From positions 1 through 64,000 of the forward strand of contig JANRJH010000017.1 in the NCBI GenBank assembly GCA_033764075.1: a stretch of DNA of 64,000 bases, in the 5' to 3' direction. The DNA comes from M3007 sp033764075. GTDB lineage: Bacteria > Bacteroidota > Bacteroidia > Chitinophagales > Saprospiraceae. The notes beneath the pieces are model-generated. The model had not been told where the DNA came from. It saw nothing but the letters and a program-made list of their open reading frames with translations, and did not search any database. The number at the start of each line of letters is the position of its first letter. Positions within the stretch are counted from its first letter, which is position 1. Shown here one piece after another: positions 54,726-64,000 of the stretch. Position numbers and translations under genes: made by a program.

Positions 54726-55645
54726 TGGCGAAGGTAAGCTACAAGTTGTTTAAAGAGGCGGGTTTGGTATTCCTCCAGCGAATCTTTATAACGCGTTTCG
54801 GTGTCTTTATAGTCGTTTTTCCTGGGGGGAAATAATATCCCGCTGCCGTATTTACCCTGAAATTCCCAGGAGAGCTCCACGTCGGCGCCCCTTTGCAAGC
54901 CCCGCACGTAGATGCGGTGGTACTCGTAGAACCCGTCGGGCACGATCTCGTGGCTCAGGTGGGTGACCTCCAGGATGAACTCGTCGACCGCCACAAAGGG
55001 CTGGGCTACGCGGGCTTTCCAGAGGATGGGTGTGCCTTTGGCGGCGTACCAGGTGTTGAGGTACTTGCGGGCGTTTTCGGTGACCTCGCCGAGTTTTTTG
55101 CCGGGGATGAGGGCGCTGTTGTCGCCCGTATTGACGCCGCCCAGGAAAGCCGGTGTGCTGATTTCCACGGTGGCCAGGCTGCGCACCGAGGTGCCCTCCA
55201 CGGGCGTGCGCCCGTTTTGGTGGGTCACCCGGGCGTAAAAGTGGGCGGGGTTGTGGCAGCGGACGACGATTTCCGCCTGCTCGTCGTGGACCTCGGCCAA
55301 AAAGGCCCATTTGTGCAACAGCCGTTCGTGGAAGAACCGGCCGCTTACATCCTTGTTTCTGGTTTCCAGGTCGGTCCAGGCAGCCTGCAGGGCTGCGCAG
55401 GCGTCCGGGCCGGATGTGGGCGGGCGGAGGAATAAGACGGCTTTGTCGGCAGACACCGATACGCTGTCGGCGGTCAGGACGCCGGACAATCCGTTTTGGC
55501 CGAGCCAGGCGTCAAACTCCCGGCGTTTTTGCTGAAAAAAAAGGCCATCTCCGCGCAGGTCGGACCCCGTTTGCGCAAGCAGCAGGGGGGTAACCAGGCA
55601 GCCGGAAAGGACAGGGGCGATAAACCGGAGAATGGGGAAGCGCAT
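54722..55645 (-). CDS. Secreted hypothetical protein
   Basis: A 307-aa exported protein: signal peptide MRFPILRFIAPVLSGCLVTPLLLA, then an alpha/beta body (REFDAWLGQNGLSGVLTADS, RNKDVSGRFFHERLLHKWAF, KLGEVTENARKYLNTWYAAK, VDEFILEVTHLSHEIVPDGF). No family recognised. Its stop overlaps the start of the small membrane protein gene. It is the first gene of the minus-strand cluster that runs to the sigma/anti-sigma pair. The start at 55645 is fixed by the signal peptide. Confidence 0.75.
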   Translation of the reverse strand: MRFPILRFIAPVLSGCLVTPLLLAQTGSDLRGDGLFFQQKRREFDAWLGQNGLSGVLTADSVSVSADKAVLFLRPPTSGPDACAALQAAWTDLETRNKDVSGRFFHERLLHKWAFLAEVHDEQAEIVVRCHNPAHFYARVTHQNGRTPVEGTSVRSLATVEISTPAFLGGVNTGDNSALIPGKKLGEVTENARKYLNTWYAAKGTPILWKARVAQPFVAVDEFILEVTHLSHEIVPDGFYEYHRIYVRGLQRGADVELSWEFQGKYGSGILFPPRKNDYKDTETRYKDSLEEYQTRLFKQLVAYLRQ

Positions 55646-55805
55646 ACAGGTTGTTGAGCGGTGCAACTGGTGGGTATATGACGGTGAACGGCGGTTTTCT
55701 ATTGTGGTGTGGACACGTATTAACAACATGTGGTGGATGTCGGGCTTTCATTTGCTAATGCTATCAAAACAACAATTTTAAATTTTTTTTCCGATCGAAA
55801 GTATC

Positions 55806-55833
55806 TTGGAACAGAAAAGTAAGCCTATCTTTG
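55806..55833 (+). promoter_or_regulatory. Predicted promoter of the small secreted protein gene
   Basis: TTG (55806-55808), 17-base spacer, TATCTTTG (55826-55833), exact TAnnTTTG. The start codon at 55886 lies about 50 bases downstream; the adhesin gene after it may share the transcript. Confidence 0.65.
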
Positions 55834-55885
55834 GGTGTTTTAATCCGATAAAGTCCTGTTAAGTAATTTTAATTCGCTGATTCTC

Positions 55886-56362
55886 ATGAAAAAAGTTGTT
55901 TCTCCCATCTCCCCAGTGGAGACTGTGGGGCATGCCCTTCGGGTATTTGCCCTGTTCCTTTTTCTTTTTTCTGCTTCCGTCGCATTCAGCCAGGGGCTTG
56001 ATCCCAAGGCAGTGATTGGTGATTTGTCGACCGTCCAATGGAAAGCAACTTCGGAGGTTGATCAGGTGCTCGTACAAGAGCACAACCGCATGGACGTAGC
56101 GTTGAACGAGCCCGGTTTGCCGGATGAGGATCGCGCCCTGTTCCTCGGCTACCAGCGGATGCTGGGTTATGTGCAGTCGGCTGTTCAGGCAACGAAGCCT
56201 TTGGACGACGCCATTTTGTACGGCTACACGCAAACGGTCGCAGATGCCCCGTCGGATCCGGATTTGAAGCTTATGCCCGAAGGTGCGCTGCTGAGCCTGG
56301 TTCCCGGCTTGGTGGAGTTGCTCATTGCCGTTCCGGTAGCCGAACCCGTCGTTGGTCAATAA
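55886..56362 (+). CDS. Small secreted hypothetical protein
   Basis: A 158-aa exported protein: signal region ending FLFLFSASVAFSQ (cleavage near residue 36), then a mainly helical, acidic body (VQWKATSEVDQVLVQEHNRM, EDRALFLGYQRMLGYVQSAV) and a hydrophobic C-terminus (LLSLVPGLVELLIAVPVAEP). No family recognised. It lies 90 bases upstream of the giant adhesin gene, possibly under one promoter. Confidence 0.7.
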   Translation: MKKVVSPISPVETVGHALRVFALFLFLFSASVAFSQGLDPKAVIGDLSTVQWKATSEVDQVLVQEHNRMDVALNEPGLPDEDRALFLGYQRMLGYVQSAVQATKPLDDAILYGYTQTVADAPSDPDLKLMPEGALLSLVPGLVELLIAVPVAEPVVGQ

Positions 56363-56367
56363 CCAAC

Positions 56368-56395
56368 CGCAAGGCCCGATCAGGGCATTTTTGCG
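56368..56395 (+). terminator. Weak hairpin between the small secreted gene and the adhesin gene
   Basis: Outer CGCAA/TTGCG and inner GCCC/GGGC stems with ATTTT in the 3' arm. It may act as a partial terminator or attenuator rather than a full stop, since no separate adhesin promoter is clear. Confidence 0.4.
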
Positions 56396-56452
56396 TTCGG
56401 ATGGGCATCATTCGAATCCTCATTTTTCCATTGGTCTGTTAATCATTCTCTC

Positions 56453-59400
56453 ATGAAAAATAAGATACTCTCAAGCGGGCGTTTTGTCGCCTTTTTTCTG
56501 CTGGGCTGCCTGTCGGTTGTACAGGTTTCTGCCCAGACTACTTTGATTTCGCCCACGGGCGACGGTGGTTTCCAGAACGGCGCCACATTTGCCGCCAACG
56601 GCTGGACGGTTGTCAACGGCTCCGGTGTAATCAACCAGTGGTTCGTTGGAACCACGCCCACCCTGTTTCCCACCAACAGCGCATACATCAGCAACGATCC
56701 GGGTGGTGCAACACACAACTATAACGGTGACGCCGGCTCGCTGGTGCATTTTTACCGGGACATCACCCTGCCTGCCGGTGAAACAAGCCTTGCCTACAGC
56801 TACGACTGGTATTGCGCCGGAGAGAGCACGTTTGATTTTTGGCAGGTGTCCATCGGCCCGACATCCATCACACCGACGGCGTCTTCCGGGATCGCAGGAA
56901 GCTCGCCGCTCACCACCCCGCTTATCCCGGGCACTACCGTTATCGGCGCCCACAATCTCCAGGGTTTAGCGGTACAGACCGTAAATGCCACTGTTTCCAG
57001 CGCTGCCTTCGGGAACTGCAACGCTCCGGCGACCGTTCGTATCTTCTTCACCTGGCGTAACGACGGATCGGTAGGCAACCAGCCTCCGGCTGCTATTGAC
57101 AATATCTCGCTGGTATCGGCCGTACCCACCACAAGCCCGATCTCCGGCACCAAAACGGTAGGCCCGGGCGGCGATTACGCTACCCTGACAGCGGCCGTTT
57201 CGGCGATAAATACCAACGGCGTATCGTCTCCGGTGGTGCTTGAATTGCTCGCAGCCTACACGAGTGCTTCCGAAACCTTTCCGATCGTGCTCGGGCCGCC
57301 AAGTGGCTGTGCCCCGATCAGTTCGACCAACAACGTCACCATTCGCCCGGCCCTGGGCGCCACCGCCCTGTCCATCACCGGCGCCAACGCCGGTCCGACC
57401 ATCGACATCAACGGCGGCAACTGGTGGCGCATCGACGGACGCCCCGGCGGCGTCGGTACGGCCAAAGAACTGATCATCTCCAACACGAGCACATCCGGGC
57501 AGGCGATCCGTTTCATCAACGAAGGATCGAACAACATCGTGCGCTATTGCGACGTGCGCGGGGTGAACACCTCCACGGTAAGCGGCGTGATCCTGTTCAG
57601 CACCACCACCGGCGCGAACGGCAACGACAACAACCTGATCGACAACTGCGACATCCGCGACGGCGCAACCGCGCCGATCAACTGCGTTTACGGTTCGGGT
57701 ACCTCGACCACCCTGGCGACGTACAACAACAACAACACGATCTCGAACTGCAATATTTTCAACTATTTCAGCGCTTCGAGCACACACACGGGGATTACGC
57801 TGACGACAGCCAACTCCAACTACACCATTACGGGCAACAGTTTTTACCAGACGCTCTCGCGCTCTACCACGGCAACGACATGTGCCGTGCAGTTGTCCAG
57901 CTCGTTGAACAACGGCATTGTCATCTCCAACAATACGGTAGGCGGCTCGGCCCCCAACGCCGGTGGCTCGCCCCTGACGTACACGGGCGGCGCCATTTTC
58001 CGCGGCTTCCTGGTAACGGTGGGCACCACGGCGGCCTCTACCATTGAGAATAATACTTTCCGGAATATTTCGGTCACTTCTACCAGCACCTCGGCCTTCC
58101 AGGGCCTGATCTCGCTGGCCACCGGCCGGATCAACGTCCTGAACAACACCATGGGCATCCAGGACGGCACGAACAACATCGTGTTCTCCCTGTCCGGCTC
58201 GGCCGGCCGTTTGCACGCCATCCAGGCGGGCACCGTCACCCCGGAACTCATCAACATCACCGGCAATACCATCGGCGGCATGGCCCTGGTGGTCACCGGC
58301 GCTCCGGCGACTGTACCGGCTTTCTTCCCGATCTCCGTACAGGGTACCTCGGCCGGGCACCAGTATACGGTGAGCAACAACCTCATCGGAAGCCTCACCA
58401 CCGCCAACAGCGTGACGAGCGACGCCAACAGCACCCTGTGCGGCGTCATTTCGTTCTCCAACGCGGTGGGTCAGACGTATAACAACAACACCATCGCCAA
58501 CCTGACCGCCTCCAACACGGGCACAGGCGCCAGTGTGAACGGCATGATCCTGCAAGGCTCGGGCACCAGCCCCAACTTCCTGGGGTCGTTCAACGTGTCG
58601 GGCAACACCATCCGCAACCTGAGCACGGCATCGGGTTCCACGACCTTTATCTCGGCGGTGGGCATGTCGGTACTGGGCACGGCTGAAGCGGCCGGCGCCA
58701 GCACCATTACCCAGAACACCATCCATTCGCTCATTAACACAAACGCCTCGGCGGCCACCTTTGCTGCGGGTATGGTGATGAACCTGTCGACCGCTCTGTC
58801 GGCCACCGTATCGCGCAATTTCGTGCACAGCCTCGACCTGAGCACCACGGCCACCACGGCCAACATACGCGGTATCCAGATCAACAGCGGCCTGGCCAAC
58901 TACGCCAACAACTTTATTCGCCTCGGCATCAAACCCGACGGCACCGATATCACCACCGGTTTCCTCATCACCGGTATCACCGAGGCCGGAACCGCTGTGA
59001 GCCGCTTGTCGCACAACAGTATCTACATCGGCGGCGCCGGTGTGGGTGCGGGCTCAAATACCTTCGCCCTTACGGTGGGCTCGACCGCTGCCGGCCGCGA
59101 CTACCGAAGCAACATCCTGGTGAACGCGCGCTCCAACGGCGCCGGCGCCGGCAAGCACTACGCCATCAGCGTGCCCGGCACGACGCCCAACCCTCCCGGT
59201 GTGGCTTCGGAGTACAACCTCCTGCAGGCGCCCGGAACCGGCGGCTTCATCGGTCTGTACAACGCAGTTGACCAGTCCACCCTGGCCAATTGGCGCACCG
59301 CCTCCGGCCTGGACAACAACAGCGTTTCGGGCAACCCGCAGTTCATCAACCCGACGGGTTCGGCCACTACCGTTGACCTGCACATCTCCACCACCAACGC

Positions 59401-62400
59401 AACACCGGTAGAAGGCGGCGGCGTGGTGGTCGCTGGGGTAACCGACGACTTCGACGGCCAAACCCGCAATACCCTGTCGCCCGCCGACATCGGCGCCGAC
59501 GCCGGCAACTTCATCCTCAACGACATCTCCGGCCCGGGCATCTCCTACACGCCGCTGGTCAGCATCTGCGGCACGGGTAACGTGTCGTTGAACGGCGTAG
59601 TGATTACCGACGCTACAGGCATCCCGACCGTGGGCGCGCTCATCCCGCGCATCTACTACCGCAAAGGCGCAGGCGCATGGTTCTCTCAGCCGGGCGCCTT
59701 CCAATCCGGCACAGCCCAGAACAGCACCTGGAACTTTACGATCAACGTCGCCGATGTGGGTGGCACTACCCCGGGCGACGTCATTCAGTATTACGTGATC
59801 GCACAGGACATCGTGGCTACACCCAACATCGTGTCCGTACCGGGTGGCGTTTCCGCAACAGACGTGAATACGATCATCACGCACCCCGCAGCGCCGGCTT
59901 CTGTTACGGTCATCACCCAACTGGTGGGCACGTACACGGTGGGCGCCGGTGGCGACTTCCCCACGCTCACGGCCGCTGTGGCTGCTTACAACAGCAGCTG
60001 TCTGGGCGGCGCGGTGGTATTCAGCCTGACGGACGCAACCTATCCGGCAGAGACTTTCCCGATCGTGATCAATGCCAACAGCTTTGCTTCGGCTGCCAAT
60101 ACACTGACGATTCGTCCGGCAGCCGGTAATACGGCGACGATCAGCGGCGCATCGGCTACCGGAACTGCCCTGATTCGCCTCAATGGCGCTGACTGGGTGA
60201 TCATTGACGGCTCCAACGCCGGCGGCACGGATCGCAGCCTGACCTTGACCAACACTTCCACGGCGACCAACGTTGCCGTTGTCTGGGTGTCGAGCGTTAA
60301 CGCATTCAACGGCGCCACCAACAACACCATTAAAAACACCAACATCGTTGGCGGCAGCAACACCGTAACGTCTGTTTTCGGCATCCATGTGTCCGGCCAA
60401 ACGATCTCCACATCGGCTAGTGGCGACAACAACGACAACCTGATCATTCAGAACAACAACATCAACACGGCCTACTACGGTCTGTATGCGCGCGGCATCA
60501 GCCTGGCCAACGCCAACGACGGCCTGCAGATCATCGGCAATACCATCGGTTCTGCGAACGCGGCCAATTATGTGAATTTCCGGGGTATGGACATCCATTA
60601 TGCCAACGCGCCTTTGATCTCCCAAAACCTGGTATTTGACATGATTAACACCTTGGGCACCACCATCGCCGGTATCGATCTGGGTGCGGGTGTTATCAAT
60701 GCCCAGGTGGTACGCAACGAGGTGCGCAACGTGCAAAACACCAGCACAGGCGGATGGGGTTCATACGGCATCGTGCTCTCAAGCACGACCCTGACCGATG
60801 GTGCCCTGATCGCCAACAACTTTATATCGGGCATGCTGGGTTCCAACTATTTTTCCGGCACCACATTCCACGCGTATGGCATCCGGCTTGCCGGCGGCAC
60901 CAATACGAAGGTGCTCAACAACTCGGTTAATCTTTTCGGTCCGGTTGTTGGCGGCACTTCTGCCAGCGTTTCAGCCTGCATGATAATTTCTACTACGTCG
61001 GTGACGGGAACTGAAATCCGCAACAACATCTTCAGCAATACGCAGGAGTTTGCCATAACCGGTTCCAATACCTACAGCCTGTATCTGGTAAGCGGGGTTT
61101 CGGTCATCAGCAACAACAACAATTTTTACGGCCTGTCGAGCGCCAACACAACCTACCATGTTGGTTTCAACGGTACCAACCGGACCACGCTGGCCAACTG
61201 GCAAACAGGCACCAGCCAGGACGCGCAATCGTTCAGCGTACAGCCCAACTTCGTCAGCAATGCCGACCTGCACCTGACGGCCAGCAACAACCAATGCCTC
61301 GACGGCGGCGGCGCTCCTGTGGCACAAGTGACGGTGGACTACGACGGCCAGGCGCGCAACGCCACCACGCCGGATATCGGCGCCGATGAGTTCACCAACC
61401 CGGATCTTTCCCTCACGGTTACCGAAAACTCCGGTTTGGCGGCCAACGACAACATCGTGTGCGGTGGCGCCGACGTTACGCTCACCGCTACGGGCGGCGG
61501 CACCTATGCCTGGAGCACCGGTTTCAACGGCAACCCGCTGGTGGCTAACCCGACGGCGAATACAACTTACACGGTTACCATCACCAACGGTTCCTGCACC
61601 GACCAGCTTTCGGCCAGCGTTACGGTGACCAGCATTCCCAACTTTGCCGTAACCGGCGGTGGCGAATTCTGCGCTCCAGGTGCAGGCGTACCCGTGGGTC
61701 TGGCAGGCTCCACCTCGGGCATCAGCTACCAGCTGCAACGCAACGGCGTCGATGTCGGCGCCTCGCTTGCCGGCACCGGCGCGGCCCTCTCCTTCGGTAA
61801 TCAAACGGTTTCCGGCACCTACACTGTAGTGGCTTCGGATGCCGTCACCAACTGCACGGCGACTATGTCAGGACAAGCCGTGGTAACCGCCAACGCGACA
61901 CCTGTTGCTTTCGACGTAACGGGCGGTGGCGCCTACTGCACCCCGGGTGCGGGCCTTCCTGTGGGTCTTGACGGTTCCGAAACCGGCGTAAGCTACCAAC
62001 TGCGCCTCGGCGGTGTGGATCTTGGTGCTCCGGTAGCCGGCACAGGCGCTGCCCTTGACTTCGGCAACCAGGCAACCTCCGGCACCTACACGGTAGTGGC
62101 GACCGGCGCCGGCGCCTGCACGACCGTCATGAACGGCGCTGCCGTAGTGGACGCCAACGAGACGCCTGCGCTGAGTGCTACCCTTGTTGAACCCACCAAC
62201 TGTGTTTCGCTCGACGGTGCGATCAACCTTACGGTAACCGGCGGTACCGCGCCGTTTGACTACAACTGGTCATCGCCCAACGGCCTCGGCATCGTGCAAG
62301 GACTGGAAGACCAGGACTCGCTCACCGTCGGCGTTTACTTCGTTACGGTTACCAGCGACGACAACTGCTCCGCTACCCTGTTCACCACCCTGAACGGTCC

Positions 62401-64000
62401 GGGCAACTGCGGCCTGTGTCCGATGATCAGCACACTCAGTGTTTCCGACGCTACGGTTTGCGAAGACGAAACGGTGACCCTTACGGCAACCGGCCTGTCG
62501 AGCATGGGCACGACGTTCGGCATCACCTTCAAATACTTCGACGCGCCGACCGCTACGCCTTATGTTGGCGGTACGGTCATCGGCACCGTGCCCAACAGCG
62601 GCCTGAGCACCGGCAAGGATACGGCTGTGTTGAACACGTCATTTGCCGACTTCGACGAGTACTTTGTTTATGCCATCCTTGACCTGACGCCTACAGATCC
62701 GACTTGCCGTCCGTTTGCAGAGTCTTCCCTGCAAGTATTTGACGTTCCAAGCGTGAACGCTGTCGCCAGCCAGGTGGTGTGCAACAACGCTTCGGTAGCT
62801 GCGATCACCTTCAGCGGCCCTGTTTTGGGCACGGTGTTCAACTGGACGAACAACCAGCCCTCCATCGGCCTGGCGGCTTCCGGTTCCGGCAACATCGCTT
62901 CCTTTACCGCCACCAATACCGGTACCACCCCGGTGGTGGCTACCATCACGGTTACGCCGGTAACGAACAACGCCGGCGCCACCTGTACGGGCGACCCGAT
63001 CACGTTCACCATCACGGTGAACCCGACACCGACGGTCGCCGCTGTGGCCAATCAGGTGCGTTGCGCCGGTACGGCTACTGCGGCCGTGAATTTTGTCGGC
63101 ACGGTTTCGGGTACCACGTTCAGCTGGACCAACAGCGCGCCTTCGATCGGCCTGGCTGCCTCCGGATCGGGTAATATACCCTCCTTCACGGCATTGAATA
63201 CCGGTAATGCTCCCGTTGTGGCAACCATCACCGTTACGCCCTCGGCCAACAACTGCCCCGGCACCCCCATCACGTTCACCATCACCGTGAACCCGAACCC
63301 GACGATCAACGCCCTGCCGAATGTGGCCTATTGCAACGGCACCACCGGCGGTCCGATCGCCCTCACCGGCCCGGTTCCCGGAACGACGTACACCTGGACG
63401 AACAGCAACACGGCCATCGGCCTGGGCGCTTCCGGCACGGGCAATATTCCGACCTTCCCCGCGACCAACCCGGGCACGGCGGCGATCACCGGTAACATCG
63501 TGGTTACGGCTACCTACACCAACGCGGGTGTTACTTGCCCGGCAGCGGCTACCGCCAGCTTCGTGATCACCGTAAACCCGACACCGACGGTCAATCAGCC
63601 TGCCAACCAGGTGGTCTGCAGCGGCTCGGCTACGGCAGCGGTGGCGTTCTCCGCCACGGTTCCGGGTACAGTGTTCAACTGGACGAACAACACGCCTTCG
63701 ATCGGCCTGGCTGCCTCCGGCTCGGGCAACATACCCTCGTTTACGGCGGTGAATACGGGCATTGCCCCGGTGACGGCCACCATCACCGTGACGCCTGCCT
63801 TTACCAACGCCGGCATCACGTGCACCGGTACGCCGCGCACGTTCACCATCATCGTGAACCCGACACCTGCACTCGCCGCCATCCCCAACCAGGCGGTGTG
63901 CAACGGTCAGAACACTTCGGCCGTCACCTTCACCGGCCCCACCGGCGCGGTGTACGCCTGGACGAACAGCAACCCCGCCATCGGCCTTCCTGCTAGTGGC
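56453..64000 (+). CDS. Giant secreted beta-helix/PKD-like adhesin, 3' end outside the window
   Basis: An open frame of 2516 codons that continues past the right edge. Signal peptide MKNKILSSGRFVAFFLLGCL...VSAQ, then a jelly-roll-like domain (about 30-230), two long right-handed beta-helix regions with matching openings (TVGPGGDYATLTAAVSAINT at about 238 and TVGAGGDFPTLTAAVAAYNS at about 1161), an Ig-like stretch from about 1650, two about 88-residue repeats (GGGEFCAPGAGVPVGLAGS and GGGAYCTPGAGLPVGLDGS), a SprB-like unit near 1900, and PKD-like repeats from about 2100 to the edge. A T9SS sorting domain is expected at the missing end. It is probably a surface adhesin for attachment or gliding. 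Confidence 0.88.
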   Translation, partial: MKNKILSSGRFVAFFLLGCLSVVQVSAQTTLISPTGDGGFQNGATFAANGWTVVNGSGVINQWFVGTTPTLFPTNSAYISNDPGGATHNYNGDAGSLVHFYRDITLPAGETSLAYSYDWYCAGESTFDFWQVSIGPTSITPTASSGIAGSSPLTTPLIPGTTVIGAHNLQGLAVQTVNATVSSAAFGNCNAPATVRIFFTWRNDGSVGNQPPAAIDNISLVSAVPTTSPISGTKTVGPGGDYATLTAAVSAINTNGVSSPVVLELLAAYTSASETFPIVLGPPSGCAPISSTNNVTIRPALGATALSITGANAGPTIDINGGNWWRIDGRPGGVGTAKELIISNTSTSGQAIRFINEGSNNIVRYCDVRGVNTSTVSGVILFSTTTGANGNDNNLIDNCDIRDGATAPINCVYGSGTSTTLATYNNNNTISNCNIFNYFSASSTHTGITLTTANSNYTITGNSFYQTLSRSTTATTCAVQLSSSLNNGIVISNNTVGGSAPNAGGSPLTYTGGAIFRGFLVTVGTTAASTIENNTFRNISVTSTSTSAFQGLISLATGRINVLNNTMGIQDGTNNIVFSLSGSAGRLHAIQAGTVTPELINITGNTIGGMALVVTGAPATVPAFFPISVQGTSAGHQYTVSNNLIGSLTTANSVTSDANSTLCGVISFSNAVGQTYNNNTIANLTASNTGTGASVNGMILQGSGTSPNFLGSFNVSGNTIRNLSTASGSTTFISAVGMSVLGTAEAAGASTITQNTIHSLINTNASAATFAAGMVMNLSTALSATVSRNFVHSLDLSTTATTANIRGIQINSGLANYANNFIRLGIKPDGTDITTGFLITGITEAGTAVSRLSHNSIYIGGAGVGAGSNTFALTVGSTAAGRDYRSNILVNARSNGAGAGKHYAISVPGTTPNPPGVASEYNLLQAPGTGGFIGLYNAVDQSTLANWRTASGLDNNSVSGNPQFINPTGSATTVDLHISTTNATPVEGGGVVVAGVTDDFDGQTRNTLSPADIGADAGNFILNDISGPGISYTPLVSICGTGNVSLNGVVITDATGIPTVGALIPRIYYRKGAGAWFSQPGAFQSGTAQNSTWNFTINVADVGGTTPGDVIQYYVIAQDIVATPNIVSVPGGVSATDVNTIITHPAAPASVTVITQLVGTYTVGAGGDFPTLTAAVAAYNSSCLGGAVVFSLTDATYPAETFPIVINANSFASAANTLTIRPAAGNTATISGASATGTALIRLNGADWVIIDGSNAGGTDRSLTLTNTSTATNVAVVWVSSVNAFNGATNNTIKNTNIVGGSNTVTSVFGIHVSGQTISTSASGDNNDNLIIQNNNINTAYYGLYARGISLANANDGLQIIGNTIGSANAANYVNFRGMDIHYANAPLISQNLVFDMINTLGTTIAGIDLGAGVINAQVVRNEVRNVQNTSTGGWGSYGIVLSSTTLTDGALIANNFISGMLGSNYFSGTTFHAYGIRLAGGTNTKVLNNSVNLFGPVVGGTSASVSACMIISTTSVTGTEIRNNIFSNTQEFAITGSNTYSLYLVSGVSVISNNNNFYGLSSANTTYHVGFNGTNRTTLANWQTGTSQDAQSFSVQPNFVSNADLHLTASNNQCLDGGGAPVAQVTVDYDGQARNATTPDIGADEFTNPDLSLTVTENSGLAANDNIVCGGADVTLTATGGGTYAWSTGFNGNPLVANPTANTTYTVTITNGSCTDQLSASVTVTSIPNFAVTGGGEFCAPGAGVPVGLAGSTSGISYQLQRNGVDVGASLAGTGAALSFGNQTVSGTYTVVASDAVTNCTATMSGQAVVTANATPVAFDVTGGGAYCTPGAGLPVGLDGSETGVSYQLRLGGVDLGAPVAGTGAALDFGNQATSGTYTVVATGAGACTTVMNGAAVVDANETPALSATLVEPTNCVSLDGAINLTVTGGTAPFDYNWSSPNGLGIVQGLEDQDSLTVGVYFVTVTSDDNCSATLFTTLNGPGNCGLCPMISTLSVSDATVCEDETVTLTATGLSSMGTTFGITFKYFDAPTATPYVGGTVIGTVPNSGLSTGKDTAVLNTSFADFDEYFVYAILDLTPTDPTCRPFAESSLQVFDVPSVNAVASQVVCNNASVAAITFSGPVLGTVFNWTNNQPSIGLAASGSGNIASFTATNTGTTPVVATITVTPVTNNAGATCTGDPITFTITVNPTPTVAAVANQVRCAGTATAAVNFVGTVSGTTFSWTNSAPSIGLAASGSGNIPSFTALNTGNAPVVATITVTPSANNCPGTPITFTITVNPNPTINALPNVAYCNGTTGGPIALTGPVPGTTYTWTNSNTAIGLGASGTGNIPTFPATNPGTAAITGNIVVTATYTNAGVTCPAAATASFVITVNPTPTVNQPANQVVCSGSATAAVAFSATVPGTVFNWTNNTPSIGLAASGSGNIPSFTAVNTGIAPVTATITVTPAFTNAGITCTGTPRTFTIIVNPTPALAAIPNQAVCNGQNTSAVTFTGPTGAVYAWTNSNPAIGLPASG
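62753..64000 (+). repeat. Tandem PKD-like repeats in the giant adhesin
   Basis: Five copies of an 88- to 95-residue unit begin near 62753, 63017, 63287, 63572 and 63854 (the last cut by the window). Each has the pattern (V/I)xNPxPT, NxxV/A-C, FxWTN(S/N)xPxIGLxASG, GN(I)PxFxAxN and ITVTP. The near-identical GLAASGSGNIPSF segments could recombine and change repeat number. Confidence 0.85.

Noticed and set aside
56400..56450. tRNA-like TTCGAATCC near 56411
   Set aside because: No acceptor stem or other arms around it; no tRNA can be folded here. A similar match near 23255 lies inside coding sequence.
56966..60736. Long minus-strand frames (682 and 560 codons) opposite the giant adhesin
   Set aside because: Low-complexity Arg/Gly/Val-rich products that mirror the Asn/Thr/Gly-rich adhesin codons; the plus frame has a signal peptide and repeats.

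Overview
The window looks like a chromosome segment of a moderately GC-rich Bacteroidota bacterium, most likely of the Saprospiraceae/Lewinella type. This rests on family content, not on a database search. It encodes several secreted proteins with type IX secretion (T9SS) C-terminal sorting domains, SprB-type and PKD-like adhesin repeats, an Omp28-type lipoprotein and a half-length TolC-like protein. At least nine intergenic regions carry the Bacteroidota promoter pattern (-7 box TAnnTTTG, sometimes with a -33 TTTG/TTG). No rRNA, tRNA, CRISPR array, integrase or prophage was seen.

Layout. 1-5.1 kb: a repeat-flanked AAA-like/PD-(D/E)XK nuclease gene, glycogen phosphorylase and a pterin carbinolamine dehydratase. 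5.1-19 kb: housekeeping genes (class V aminotransferase, glutamine amidotransferase, site-2 protease, lipoprotein methyltransferase, O-antigen ligase-like protein, DUF58 protein, cation/proton antiporter, acyl-CoA dehydrogenase, Omp28-like lipoprotein, beta-rich outer-membrane protein, FabH). 19-29 kb: a minus-strand exopolysaccharide operon (Wzz/BY-kinase-like protein, flippase, glycosyltransferase, an unlisted 37-aa membrane protein, polymerase/ligase, TolC-like protein), then Skp/OmpH, a GNAT acetyltransferase and a DMT transporter. 30.9-33.1 kb: a promoter-to-terminator two-gene operon for a dockerin/cohesin-like T9SS protein and a lipoprotein ending in 32 consecutive aspartates. 35-41.4 kb: two large T9SS surface proteins inside a cassette bounded by identical 46-bp direct repeats, one of which is the 3' end of the kpsF/kdsD gene. 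42-47 kb: recQ, an aminotransferase and an Rpn-family nuclease broken by an in-frame TAG. 47.7-55.6 kb: a seven-gene minus-strand cluster (two secreted/membrane unknowns, two DUF4331 proteins, a TPR lipoprotein, an ECF sigma factor and its anti-sigma factor). 55.9-64 kb: a small secreted protein, then a giant beta-helix/PKD-like adhesin that runs off the right edge.

The most unusual content is structural. The T9SS cassette sits in an att-like duplication of the kpsF 3' end, and its first gene starts at an 11-G tract that puts the nearest ATG out of frame, which suggests phase variation. Short repeat arrays appear to have inserted with duplication of flanking DNA (36 bp at 11343/11414; 18 bp at 18933/19076). 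There are two copies of a roughly 90-bp MITE-like element and two mirrored REP-like palindrome arrays. The surface-protein genes, the sigma/anti-sigma cluster and the polysaccharide operon together suggest a cell investing heavily in a variable envelope.
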